DNA of 64,000 nucleotides from Pohlia nutans (Eukaryota > Streptophyta > Bryopsida > Bryales > Mniaceae), in the NCBI GenBank assembly GCA_022496805.1, contig CM040087.1:6770001-6834000 (forward strand). The letters are read 5' to 3'. This document shows positions 1 through 13,453 of the stretch, piece after piece. Under the pieces are notes generated by a model. The model made no database searches. It was given only the letters and a program-made list of their open reading frames with translations, and was not told where the DNA came from. Position 1 is the first letter of the stretch, and each line of letters begins with the position of its first letter. Position numbers and translations under genes: made by a program.

Positions 1-30
1 TAATTTTTGACGATTCCTGTGCAAAGATTA

Positions 31-202
31 ATATTTCATGGGTTCATGCATTTTTTGCACAAATTCCGCATGGAAGTTGCACTTATTTTGCACTAAATCT
101 TCACAGCTTTGACATTCACTCTTTTCATTATATAACAAAGTGCAAAATCCATGTGGAATTAGTGCAAAATCCGTGCAAAAAATGTACGAACCCATAAAAT
201 AT
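31..202. repeat. Foldback (inverted) repeat, MITE-like
   Basis: The left arm begins ATATTTCATGGGTTCATGCA at 31. The right arm ends at 202 and is its reverse complement with a few mismatches, including the shared TTTTTTGCAC block and the TTCCRCATGGA block. The arms are about 45-55 bp. The middle carries further GTGCAAAAT motifs. No coding capacity and no clear target-site duplication is seen, so the family is unassigned. Confidence 0.7.
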
Positions 203-2027
203 CAAATGTCATACGGAAATCGTTTAGGGTTTAGGGTGTCCTAAATTCCTAATGCTGGTCCTTTAGGAGTTAAGGAGACATAGACCATGTCCACACTCAA
301 AAGCTTACTGCAAAAGCTAACGCAAAAGTTGGAGCAAATGCTTGTACTGGGACATCCACTATTCTTGCCCTATTGCAATATCTAGAGTTGTATAATATCG
401 AGTACACGATGACTAATGATCAAAGATTCACTTTAGAAATGCCGGTTGTGGCAACCTTTAAAGCTTGCATGCAACTATTAGTAATTAGTAGTGTATGTGT
501 CAACATGTTAAATGTAAAACAACTTTAAGGTACTTGGCAGTGTGGAAAGGAATCAATTATTTGAGCTTCAGGATAATTATCTTTCAAACTCATATTTTTG
601 TTAGGTCCAGGTGAGCATGTACCCTAAGATACACCAACCTACTACTATCATGTTTTCAATTCCATCCACATGTATCAACAATAGACATTTTTCATTTGAA
701 AAAATTACCATTAAAATACAAGGGTAAAATTCAAAACATGAGTATAAAATTAGTAACATAATGGTAATAGGCTAATGTATCTTAACCTTTAAAGGACACA
801 CAAATCCCCCTGATTTAGTTTTCTTAGTTTTCGAACCACTTTTACTATGAATTGCTAATAATGAAGAAATGTTTTATGAACTTCTGTTCAAGCATAATCC
901 ACGATAAGAATAATATATATCTAAAATTTTAAAATGTAAAACATTTACACTTTGAGATTAAAACTCAAAAATACTCCATTTTTTAAACTTAGGAAATGTT
1001 CTTTAACCACTAAACGTCCTCACCTCTCTCTAAATTTGGCAGTTTAGAAAAAATGCATCACAAAATGCAATCCGGAGGGATACTTAGAACTTGATGTATG
1101 AATAAAAGTTGTACAATCATCATCAATTTTAGATTCTATCCATACGATGAGATTAGCGACTGGTATGACCAATGAGTTCTTTGAAATCTTGAAACTAGAA
1201 ATTGAAAATTCTTTTGTAATTTGATTACATATAAGATATTGACAATTTGTTGTAATGGGTTGAAATGTAATACTTTAAGTGTAGTGATTTTTGGAGATTT
1301 TTTGGTTGCTTAATTGTATGAATTGACCTTTTTAGGAGCACTTTTACACTTAATTTTTTTGGGTGAATCACTACAACATGAAATGAGGCATAGAAACTTC
1401 ACAATCATCCCTTTTCTAATTTGATCACACATGCATAATATAGTAAAGAATCCACGCTACAAAAAATCAATGACGGATGAGAAAATTGTGTTTGATTTTG
1501 TATATCGTTCACTCTCTGCACGGTTAAACGTTTAGGGATTAAAGATTAATTTGTCAATACATAGTGACTACAAAGTAGCACAAGTAGTCACATGACACAA
1601 AAGGTAGTTTAGTTCAACCTTTAAACGTCAAAAAGGTCCTAGACAAGAAGTCCAAAAGAACGATTTTTTTAGAAGAGCTTCTCCCAAGAGTAGCCCCTTG
1701 AGTAACATGAACAACTAATGAAAATTCCTATGCTTTATGAACAGTGAATGGAGTGAACATTCTTACTCTATTTAAAAAAAAATACAACAAGATTATGGCT
1801 TTGCAATGAGCTCTACAATTCTAAATTTAAATACAAAAAATAAAAAATAAAACACTGTTAAACAACGCTGATCAGTGTTGATCATAGCTCTTGTATTCAT
1901 CAAAATCACAAACTATTCAATTCCCTCCCCTCCCTCCCCACCAAATCTCTTTCTATTTTTCTTGAAATGTGCAATTTATTAAAGCAAACAAATTTGCAGA
2001 ATTTAGACTTGCTTTTTCATCACCTTT

Positions 2028-2571
2028 TTAACCCCTAAAGGACCAATCAACCCAATTATGCTTGATTTTTGGTCAAAGGCCCCAAAAATCAAGTGTCTTA
2101 GCTTTATTGTAGTCGGTGTTTTCATTAGATGTTTAAGTTAAGTTATGATACATCTTTTGACCGTTGGGATTGGAGAATAAACTTCATTTGAAGCTTTTCC
2201 ACCGTTGAGAACTTTGAATTTTGAGTGTCCAAAATACAAAGGGCTTTCTAAAGATGCTTCAATCATAAGTCTCTTTTAGTTTCTTCACCTTCAATTTTTT
2301 ACTCCATGTAAATATAACTTTTATCTATCTTAAATATAATTTTTGATATTAAATTTGACAAAAACATATTTATTTTGAATTTTTACCTTGTTTACATCAT
2401 AAAATTTGTAAATATTCAAAATATCTTCCAATCATGTTGAAAATTTTGTCATACTTTCATAATGTCGATGATTATCTATGAAAAATTATAAATCATTCAA
2501 TGTGATATTTAAAGTATGCAAATTATAGTGCTTTGACTTTTGCAAAAGAGGTGAGGACCTTTAGGGGTTAA
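2028..2571. mobile_element. TTAA-flanked non-coding element (piggyBac-like MITE candidate)
   Basis: The element begins TTAACCCCTAAAGGACC at 2028 and ends with GGACCTTTAGGGGTTAA at 2571. The two ends match as inverted repeats at 16 of 17 positions. The outer TTAA on both sides is the expected target duplication of piggyBac transposases, and the following CCC/GGG fits that superfamily. The 544 bp body has no coding frame. This is one of several elements in the window with the same type of termini. Confidence 0.65.
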
Positions 2572-2860
2572 AGCACCAATCCGTTTTTATTTTGGTAGAA
2601 AATGCACTTTTTTTAATTTTAATTTTAATTTTATTATTATTCTCCCAAAACAAGCCCGTGCGGCTTTAAGGGTTAATGAAAAAGTGCACCAGAGCACGCT
2701 CCCGAAAGGTAGGCGGAGGAGCCTCCACGAGGCCACTGAAAGCGGATGAATGAACAAAGCCGCACACTTATTCATCCATCCGTCAAATTGGATGAAACCC
2801 ATAATCTCCCTCGCCCTGATCAGGCCTGTGGCTGCAGCAGGTGCTCCTTTCCTGCCTGCG

Positions 2861-2876
2861 GGGTTTAGCTAAACCC
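2861..2876. repeat. 16-bp perfect palindrome upstream of the DnaJ gene
   Basis: GGGTTTAGCTAAACCC reads the same on both strands. It lies about 150 bp upstream of the DnaJ start codon, in the likely 5' UTR or proximal promoter. Each half contains a telo-box-like GGGTTTA. No function is demonstrated by the sequence alone. Confidence 0.6.
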
Positions 2877-3021
2877 TTCGTCTCTTTAGCTCCTCCAATT
2901 CACAACCTCCCTCCCTGCAGGTCTCAATTGCGTTCTGCGGCACCTGCTGAAGAAACTTGTCAAGATTTTTCAACGGCTGAACGGGGTCATTTTGAGCAGT
3001 TAGGGTTGCAGAGCTCGAGCC

Positions 3022-6000
3022 ATGGCGACGATGGCAGTTGCGCGTGCTGCGGCTCGGACCACCGGTGCGAGTAGTCCACAGCAATCGCTCACTCTCCCAT
3101 CGCACAACTCCTGCGCCGTCTCCTCGCCTTCTTCCAGGTTTGTCTTTTTTTTCGGTTATGGCTGTATTATGTAACTTAGCCAGGTTGCGAGAATTTTTTT
3201 CATTTTGAAAGTACACCGTTCATTCTATTTATTGTCAAGCCACTTAGTAAATGCTTTTTTTTTTATGGTTAAGTAGTGTACTTAACAAAAGAGAGGAAAG
3301 AAAAGATTTCAACGGGATAGTCGCTGTGGATTCAAAATTCATCAAATGGTGTTCCAATCTTATCCATGAGGATTACACTAAAACGCACTGTTTGAATTAG
3401 TATCATAGAATTCTTGGTTATGGCTGTATTATGTAACTTAGTCCTATTTGGGAAGGGTTGAGTTGCAGTAGGTTGCGAGATTTTTTTTCATTTCAAAAGT
3501 ACACCTTTCATTCTATTTATCGTCAAGCCACTTAGTAAATGATTTATTTATTTTGGTTAAGTAGTGTACTTAACAAAAGAGAGGAAAGAAGAGATTTTTA
3601 CGGGATATTCAAAATTCATCAAATGGTGTTCCAATCTTATCCATGAGGAGATACACTAAAACGCACTGTTAGAATTCTTGGTTATGGCTGTATTATGTAA
3701 CTTAGTCCAGGGTTGAGTTGCAGTAGGTTGCGAGATTTTTTTTCATTTTAAAAGTACACCGTTTATTCTATTTAGTGTCATACCATTTAGTAAATGATTT
3801 TTTTTTCTGGTTAATTAGTGTACTTGATTTACACGGAAAGAGAGGAAAGAAAAGGTTTCAATGGAATAGTCGCAGTGGATTCAAAATTCATCAAATGGTG
3901 TTATCCAATCTTATCCATGTGGAGATACACTAAAACGCATTGTTTGAATTAGTATCATAGATAAACGGTGTTGTTGCATTGAGACTGGGAAGAAGACCTA
4001 ATTTTGCGTGGGCGGAATTTGACAAAATTCAGAATCATAGACCTGCTTATCACAAGGAACCCTGACCATATTACCAGGCAGTAATGGGTACAAGAATGAT
4101 GGTAAATTTATTTCCCAGGGAATTGGACAACATTCCCAGTGTATTATCTTCGGATTTCAGGTGTGAGTATGACTACAGTAGGTAGCGGATGCTTGCATTT
4201 TTCACAATGCATCAAACCGGGTCCTCAAACCTGCCATTTCGGAGTTTGGATCTCTGTTTTTAGACGCTTAGAATTTGCACTCTTTGGCGCAAAATCATTT
4301 TTATTTGTTTGGTTCTGTACACTAATCCAAGGAACAAGAATGATTATGAATAGGCGGCGCATACATGACATGCTAAAAATGTATTTAAGATGACAAGGTT
4401 TGAAGTTACCATCTTTGAGGTGGATTAGACTTAACACTTGTTGCCTCAAATAAGGTTTCATAAATGCCATGGATTATTATTTTAAGTCTGTTATCTTGCT
4501 TCGACCTGTGGGCCTCATTACTCGGATTTTGAAGTTGAAAGAGGGGAACTAATTTTAGTTGTGATAACTGATTGCTTGCAGGAGTGGCAATCATGGTTTG
4601 GTTTGCGGCTACTCGTCTAGTGCCTTTTTCGCCTCGGAGCCACTTTATTCTTTTGTTGCTCGTCCACATCAGCAGCTGAGAAGGGGTTCCAATTTCCTCG
4701 TTTGTGCTGATGCGGTGAGAATCCCTGCGAATGGCTGTGGTGTGTTAGTGAGTGCAGTTGTTTGTTTTAGAAACTTGTCAAGATTTTGTGAAGAAATGAG
4801 TGCGTCACCCCCAGAAGTGCTAGCTAGCTAGGGCTCAAGAATGTGGGTTATGATTCATGTTTTCGGTGATCTTCAGGACTACTATGCGACATTGGGAGTT
4901 AAAAAAGATGCAAATAAGGCGGACATCAAAAGTGGTAAATATCTCTCTGTTTACGTTGAGGCATTCGTTGAAATTGCCCAAGTTGGGTACAATTAGGTTA
5001 AATGATGATATGGTGATGCTGATCTGATTTGGGCCGAATTTGCACCTAAAATAGAAAGTCTACTGGAATCTCATAGTCTCTGATATCTTCTTTTCTTTTG
5101 GTACATTTTCTTGCCTTGAAGCTCGATTCACTTCAACTTCTATAGATATGGAAATGGCTACTTTTGGCCATCTAGGCACTTGGATTTTAAAGATATGAAA
5201 TGGTTTTTACGCATTCATAACTACCATCTACAGCAGGCAAGTCGTCCCTTTGACTTTTTGTCTGCGTGGCTGGATGTTTGCAGCTTATCGGAAACTTGCA
5301 CGGCAATTTCATCCCGACGTCAACAAGTGAGTCCCATGATTCTTGCTTCCGGGAGCTGTATGACTAGAATTGATATGTTAGATGAATGTGAGGTATTACA
5401 CAACGGTGAAGATCTGCTTGAGAAATTATGTAGTGAGTGTTACTAATACGGACTTATAGTTTTCCATCGTATGAATTTCAGAGATCCAGGTGCAGAACAA
5501 AAATTCAAGGACATCAGTAATGCATACGAGGTAATTTGACAGAGACTGCCCTTTTCAGCTCCTGGAAGAGATATAGAGTACCACAAATATCATAAGCTAG
5601 TGCTGCTTACGAAGGTCGAGAGTCTTCTGTAGATAATGCCACCAGATTGTTTTGTACTGCCAGGAATGCATGTATTTTAGGACGTACTCATATTTCTCAG
5701 CTTTTAAGTACAGGTTAGCTTAGGTACTGGGTTTCTTCAACTCGTGGTCCATCTGAACAAGACACGTCCTCATCTTTTTGCAGGTTTTGTCTGATGAAGA
5801 GAAGCGATCAATCTACGATCGTTTTGGTGAAGCTGGTCTGAAAGGTCAAGGTGCTGGCGCAGGGGTGAGCTTCATATTCTTGTACTTCGGCAGCATTCAC
5901 ATTTTACAGTAAAATTAGACCGTTTCAGGAATTTTTAGACCATGAATCTTCCCTACGGAGGTCCCCCTATGGGCATGATGATCATACAAGGCCTCTTCCG

Positions 6001-7510
6001 TATGATCACTGCAACTATATTGAGAAATGAATCATGGAGAGACTCTTTGTAATGCTGCCTAAAAATTAAGTTTTACTGAAAACCCTGATATTTACATATT
6101 GAACTGTGATGCTTCTTTCATGCCATTCAGTGGGAGAGTTCATCAGGCTTACGTGTGTATTCTTTCGTACACATGACAGGATTACAATAATCCCTTCGAT
6201 CTTTTCGAGTCGCTTTTTGGAGGCATGGGCGGAGGCATGGGTGGAGGCATGGGCAGTTCTTCTCGCAACAGACCGCAGCAAGGGGACGATGAACGCTATG
6301 ACTTGACACTAGACTTCAAGCAGGCTATTTTCGGAGTGGAGCAGGATATCAAAGTGACTCGGTTGGAGGAGTGTAACACGTGCAGTGGCTCAGGGGCAAA
6401 AGCAGGAACAACACCGACTTCATGCTCCACCTGTAGGGGTCAAGGCCAAGTGTTGACAACTGCACAAACTCCTCTCGGAATGTTTCAGCAGGTGAGCTTC
6501 CAAAGGTCTTTACACCAACTGTCTAGTGGGATTTTGGAACTTAATTAAATAGCCACAACAGTACAACACTAGGATTGCTTCCAAATGCACTGTCACTTGC
6601 TACTCGCTTATCAGGTAATGCTACTCTTTGTAATCTGATATGGTTTCTACTAGTGCTCAAGCGCTTGCACAAATATGAGTGTCAATTCAGCACTCTTACA
6701 CACCATACTCAACAGTGACAAGAGCCTCATTTATTCTATCAAAGCCCCTTTTATTCTTGCTAATTACTGTCCATCCTAGGGAGGGTGCTGACCTTGTTTT
6801 AGTGTGAAAGTAGGGATGAATCAATGAATAATGCTTTGAACAGGTGTTGGCAAGCCTTTCTTTCTTTGATGTTCGTTGAACTCTATTATGGACTGTAAAC
6901 AATTCCCGGTGATGTTGATTTCTTTTCACTGTTTTGCATGGTTGGTGACGATGAGTTTTGGCACATGTTGTTTCAGGTGGCCACTTGCCCTTCCTGCAAT
7001 GGCGCGGGGCAGATTGCAACGCCTTGTTCAACGTGTCGGGGAGACGGCCGAATAAGGATGACGAAGCGAATCAGTCTGAAAATTCCAGCGGGTGTGGACG
7101 CAGGCAGCAGGCTGCGAGTGCGGTCTGAGGGCAATGCAGGGCGCAAGGGTGGCCCCCCAGGGGACCTCTACGTTTTCATCAATGTCAAGTCCGACCCAGA
7201 GTTGAAGAGAGATGGGAACAACATCTACGTCTCAGCCAAGGTTTCATATATAGATGCCATACTGGGAACCACAGCGAAAGTGCCCACAGTTGATGGTCCT
7301 GTCGACTTGAAGATCCCTGCTGGAATTCAACCTGGAAGCTCTCTGGTGATGGCCAAGAGAGGCGTGCCAGTCATGGGGAAGCCCAATCAGCGTGGTGATC
7401 AGTTGGTCAGGGTCGTCGTCCAGATCCCTAACAAACTCAGTAAAGAAGAGCGCAAGCTTGTTGAGGAGCTGCAAGAGATGTCAAAACCCAAAGTCGCTGC
7501 TGCTAGGTAA
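3022..7510 (+). CDS. DJA5/DJA6-like: Chloroplast-type DnaJ (Hsp40) co-chaperone with J domain and four CxxCxGxG zinc fingers
   Basis: Exons: 3022-3137, 4582-4714, 4877-4934, 5284-5326, 5482-5530, 5784-5864, 6180-6491 and 6977-7510. They join in frame to 441 aa. Residues 1-83 are Ser/Ala/Arg-rich and look like a plastid transit peptide. The J domain starts DYYATLGV at 84 with HPD at 112-114. A Gly/Phe/Met-rich linker ([12 protein letters not shown]) follows at about 174-185. Four zinc-binding repeats start at C225 (CNTCSGSG), C242 (CSTCRGQG), C268 (CPSCNGAG) and C281 (CSTCRGDG). The C-terminal substrate-binding domain runs to a Lys/Ala/Arg tail. The first ATG is chosen because it follows a GCC context and gives a transit-like leader. 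Type A DnaJ proteins partner Hsp70. Arabidopsis plastid DJA5 and DJA6 are reported to help iron-sulfur cluster assembly. Plastid location and that role are inferred here. The 1.44 kb first intron carries a three-copy repeat. Confidence 0.93.
3153..3960. repeat. Three imperfect tandem copies (about 260 bp) inside intron 1 of the DnaJ gene
   Basis: Copies begin near 3153, 3411 and 3674, each at GGTTATGGCTGTATTATGTA. Shared blocks include GTTGCGAGA, AAAGTACACC, CTTAGTAAATG, AGAGAGGAAAG, CATCAAATGGTGTT and ACTAAAACGCA. The copies differ by substitutions and small indels, so the array is not recent. All of it lies between the first donor (3138) and the exon 2 acceptor. Confidence 0.85.
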
Positions 7511-8682
7511 CATTTTTGACACACTGACTCTAGATTCTTTTAGACGACTTCTTATAGAGATTTTGAGTTTAGGTAGAAAGAAGCCAATTCGAAATTCATT
7601 GAAAATGCACTTGCGAGCTCGATTGGCAGGATTCTTTGGCTACTTCATGCCGGTACTAGTTGATAGATCCTTGAAACGCAATTCTTTACAGAAGGGCAGA
7701 TTATGCAGTTAGTAGCTTAGAAAATTTCATTCAATGTGATTTATTCCCGTAACAATTATCATCAAGAGTCAGTTGTTGGTTCTGCAATTTTGACAACACA
7801 GAGGTGAAGTCCTTTTTGTTTACTTCCAAAGTTCGAGAGTGGTGAAAGTCATGCTTATACTACTTGGTATTGAGACGAGTTAACAAGGGTCAGAGTAATT
7901 CCTTGGTGCCCATGTACCCTTTTCCCACTACACTGAATGGATGATATAGTGTCTAGCAAGAATTGATGTCTCTTACCACAGTTTGTTCAAAAGTAAGAAG
8001 GAACAGTGTCCCATTAATGCACAAAACCTTCACCGTATCAATCACAAAAGAAATGAAGTTTGTGGGAGCCATTGTTGTTTCAAAAGAGTACCGAAGTGGG
8101 TCATAAGGATCAGCAAAGAATAATTATAAGAAGAGAAGCCTATATCTTAGGAAATCAGTTTTTCAAAAAAAATCTTTTTGTATGGTGAAATAAAGAGTCT
8201 TGTAGATTTGTTGAAGAGAAAATTTTCAAAAAAATTAATTGTTTGGCATGAGATGTGGCAACCTAATGGGTGGGTACATAACATTCTATAATACTGGTCA
8301 CTTCCACTCTAATTTAGCAATGCCAAGAGCTCCTTGATCCTTTGTTTCTTTTAAGAAGGCATGATAGATTAAAAGAGTGATAACTTGTTTTTATACAACA
8401 AATTGCATGTACATATTCTCTGTAGTGAACGTTAGCTTTTAAGTGTTTAGAGATTCTTTCTCAATTTGCGAAGCGTATGACTGATTTCTTGAGCGTGCAT
8501 GCGATGGTCAACTTTTATACATCATGATCAGAGAATCCAAATTCGATGTAACCGAGGCATGCGATTTTGTTAACTCGTCTCCAGAATACCCAGTAACCTA
8601 CCAATGCATACGAAAAATGATCTAACGGTATCAGAGGCCGGACATTCAACAACTCCACCTTGGTTTATGGAACCACGGCTAC
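7511..8682. other. Intergenic region between DnaJ and the minus-strand OPR gene
   Basis: This holds the 3' UTR of the DnaJ gene and AT-rich spacer. I see no gene. Around 7984-8070 a segment (TTGTTCAAAAGTAAGAAGGAAC then AGTGTCCC) resembles repeats near 29060 and 43205. From about 8683 the sequence is homologous, inverted, to the downstream flank of the other OPR copy. Confidence 0.6.
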
Positions 8683-9071
8683 CAGTTTATTTCCGAATCA
8701 ATTGTGATTAAAAAAAATTGTGAATGATTCAATTGTGCGGCAGTATCTTCCAATCTATCTATCCCCCTCAACTATGTATCTTTACACAGGCCTCTTCTGT
8801 CCGCATCACCGCATATATTCTATGCATAACAACAGTCCCCTAAACTCTGCAACAATTAATCAACTGCATACTTATTTACTTTACAGGCTGAGAATTGAGC
8901 ACACGTACACTGACGTTCGATCAAAGGAACGATGCTCACGAAATCGAAACTGATGATCGCTCGACAAATTACTGTAAAGAATAATCATACGACTCGATCG
9001 AAACCGATGATCGATCGAGCAACCGATTCAGAATATGGATTCAATTAGAATTCTCGGATTTGATAGAGCTC

Positions 9072-10778
<1,707 letters not shown>

Positions 10779-11007
10779 CTCGATATATCGATGAACCACG
10801 CGCTACTAGCAACCGATCGAACTAAAATCCTTCCGAGAAATGTATGAGTGATCACAAGGACCAACTTACAGCAACACTGTTGAAATCTGGCTGGACTGTA
10901 CCACCAAAATAGATTGAATGAGTAACGAAACTGAACCCGAGGAGTGAGGGTTGCCCGTGCGAAAACAGTGAGAAGGATTGCTTGATACAATGCAGCGGAG
11001 CTCTGTG

Positions 11008-11015
11008 ATTTATAG
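11008..11015 (-). promoter_or_regulatory. TATA box of the left OPR gene
   Basis: On the minus strand this reads CTATAAAT, about 235 bp upstream of the start codon. A TGATGTCA element (bZIP/TGA-like) lies at 11061-11068, about 50 bp further upstream. Both have counterparts in the right-copy promoter. Confidence 0.55.
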
Positions 11016-11176
11016 GGACCAGGGAACTCAACAGCGGCATGCGGAGGGATTGCTGCGCTCTGACATCAGAGGATCCGGAGAGGATGCTGCGATGGGGACT
11101 GAAACTTATGTGGGGACTGATGAGGAGCGAGGGAAGCTTCAGGCGGAGCAGGAGCAGTGAAAACGTTTTGGGCCAA

Positions 11177-11450
11177 TTATCGCCAAATCGCGACATAAAA
11201 TTTGGGCTGGCTAATTGATACACAAAGGATTTTTGGAAAAAAGAGAGGGAATATTAGCTAGATTCCATACACGGAGTCAAAATCCTTAACCCTAGTTATT
11301 ACCCAGGTATTCCCTAAGTAACACCTAGGTAGCACATGTGTATTACCCTGACGTTACCTAGATATTGATATGAAAGGAGCATCCGGGAGCCTGGATTGCT
11401 CTTCAAGCCATGGAAACGTAGCAAAATTGCCAATTTGTCTCTAAAAAACA
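11177..11450 (+). repeat. Dispersed repeat, copy 1 (second copy at 47040-47290)
   Basis: Shared blocks with the second copy, in the same order and orientation: ACATAAAATTTGGGCTGG then CTAATTGAT, GGAGTCAA, ACATGTGTATTACCCTGA, TTACCTA, TAATATGAA-like and GCCTGGATTGCTCT. The length is about 250-280 bp and the ends are not sharply defined. There is no coding capacity. Confidence 0.7.
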
Positions 11451-13014
11451 AACCCTGAGCAAGAGTCCGCCGGTCAGGACTCGGGAGGGAATGTGAGGGC
11501 CAGGACCTCTTTCTGCCCCAGTGTTTTATTCCTCTTGCAATAGAATTCGTTCGATTTGTGCCCAATTTTTTTTTTTTAAATAAATAAATGTGAGGGCTAG
11601 AAAGGTGACGCGAAGGTCACGGAGTTTGCAGAATGACCACGTACACTGCATGTAGTCAGTCAGTTGTTGTACCATCAATATAATTGTGTTTTTGTTCCCA
11701 TTTTTGAGAAAGTACTAGGATGAAGTTCGCAGGAAAGTTGACGAAGCCATATATTCATCAATCCCTGTCTTCGACCCCAAACACCAATATAGTACTGTTC
11801 ATTTGATTATCTAGCTTCATTAAATTTGGCGAATCTATGATTCTACCAACTGACGGTCCTTTTCAGTCCAGCTGGCGTGCAGAGCTGTTGCGGCCGCTGT
11901 GCTTCGGAGGAAGCTTCGTTCTGGACAGAAGAGAATATTTCCACTGCAGTGCTTGATTCGGTGATGTGGCGCCCTCAACAATGCTGTTGGGCTCTTTTGA
12001 CCCTATTTTGCTGCACCAGATGTGAGGGTCAAATTCAGTCAGCCTGGTGTCCAAATTGAACTTTCCACGCTTAATTTTGATGCGTCCATGATACCCTGAA
12101 CGAATCACAAAATGACATGTGGCACATTTAGCAAAAATGATTCATTTCATGTTAAAACTGATCATGACGTAGTGTATGGGTGATTGAAAAATAATATATT
12201 ATAATCTAAATGAAATAATAATATTCTATTGTAATATTCTCGGACTAATTTGGATAGTACATACCAATATTAGTTCGAGAATTTGTAAAAACATCCGGAC
12301 TAATTGTGGCTCTCATAGTAAATAAGAAAATGGGTGTGCTGGACCCCACTTAATTTCAAATTCATGATTTTAACTCACGTGTTTATGCATAGGACTTCAT
12401 TCAAGTCACATTAGTGGAACTAGGTCCAAGAAAATATTGCAATGGAGCAATCGTACTGGCCAAGAGTTGAAAATTGAACCCAAGGATTTTACATTAGGAT
12501 CAAGGACCAAAAAACTACTCCAAGTCCGAAAATGATGTCGTGCCTAACCGACTTAGTTTTCAAAGGAAAGTCTTAAGCCCAAGCATTGAACTCAAGGTTC
12601 TACAAGAGAATACCACTTTTGAGAAACCAACTTCTATTTTTGGATTCAATGAGCACTTCAATAAAATACTAAAATTTTGGAGCATTTCTATTAGGCAATT
12701 GTTTAAAAGTTTTAAAAATTGAACATATATACTATTAGATTGGACCTAGAGCTTTAAATTTGGATCCAAGTTCAATCAAATTGAATGCAACTATAAAAAC
12801 CTTCAAATGGGACTCAATTGCTATGAACTTGGATATGGTTCAATTCACATATCAATATTTTATTCAACTTCTTAAGTCAAATGAATGGATTTATTGAACC
12901 ACATGAGAATTGAATCTGAACCCTAACATAAAGTGGACATTAAACCCTAAATGCCTAATTTTTTTGAGCATAACTTAGATGTAGTATAAGATTGGTCAAT
13001 GGTTATAAGATTGT

Positions 13015-13142
13015 CTATCCTCGAAAGGGGAGAGTAGTTTTGCACCAATGGTCTTTTGTTCTGTGGACACTGGATCATTGGAAAAACAAACAGACACATT
13101 ATTCACGCCGGGCCCACGCTAAAGGTGCGGAGTTTCTATCTA
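13015..13142 (+). repeat. Short dispersed repeat of about 125 bp, copy 1 of 3
   Basis: Similar copies sit at 44288-44415 and 53208-53330 in the same orientation. Shared blocks are GAGAGTAGTTTTGCACC, ATGG..TTTTGT then TGTGGACA, TCATTG, ATTCACGCC and GGAGTTTCTATCTA. The copies are diverged but collinear. I found no tRNA-type B box, so I do not call it a SINE. Confidence 0.7.
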
Positions 13143-13453
13143 GTATAAGATTGTCTACAATTAGAACTTCTACTGAGAATAAGTTTTTATTGGGGTCCAA
13201 AACAAGGATGAATATATGCCTTCGTCGAATGAACTTCATCCTGACACTTTCTAAGATATATTGATGGGAAATAACTGTATGCGGTGAACGTGGTCATTGG
13301 TTTGTGGGATCCGTGAGACCGTGACCTTTGCGTCACCATTGTGGCCCTCACATTCCCTCCCGACCGACGGACACCTGCTCCTCCTGAAGCTTCCCTTGCT
13401 CCTCAGTAGCCATGAAGTTTCGGCCCCCTGCGCAGATTCCTCTCCGGATCCTC

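Larger units (their letters stand above)
1..2580. other. AT-rich intergenic region
   Basis: No open reading frame here looks like a gene. The stretch is AT-rich. It holds a foldback repeat at 31-202, a TTAA-flanked element at 2028-2571, and isolated ends resembling the TTAA repeats (about 257-275, 1521-1540 and 1614-1640) whose partners I could not pair. A short interstitial telomere-like stretch (TTTAGGGTTTAGGGTG) lies near 224-240. Confidence 0.7.
11160..13360. other. Spacer between the two OPR arms
   Basis: This is AT-rich, non-coding sequence. It contains a dispersed repeat shared with 47040-47290 (about 11177-11450), a small hairpin at about 12237-12283 (TTCTCGGACTAAT paired with ATTAGTTCGAGAA), and one copy of a roughly 125 bp dispersed repeat at 13015-13142. 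No gene is supported. Confidence 0.6.

Noticed and set aside
4139..4393. Frame of 84 aa within the first DnaJ intron
   Set aside because: It lies between valid splice sites, has no recognised domain, and is not needed to complete the protein.
13015..13142. tRNA-derived SINE
   Set aside because: The TAGTTTTGCACC.ATGG block vaguely resembles an A box, but I found no GGTTCGANTCC-like B box or poly-A tail.
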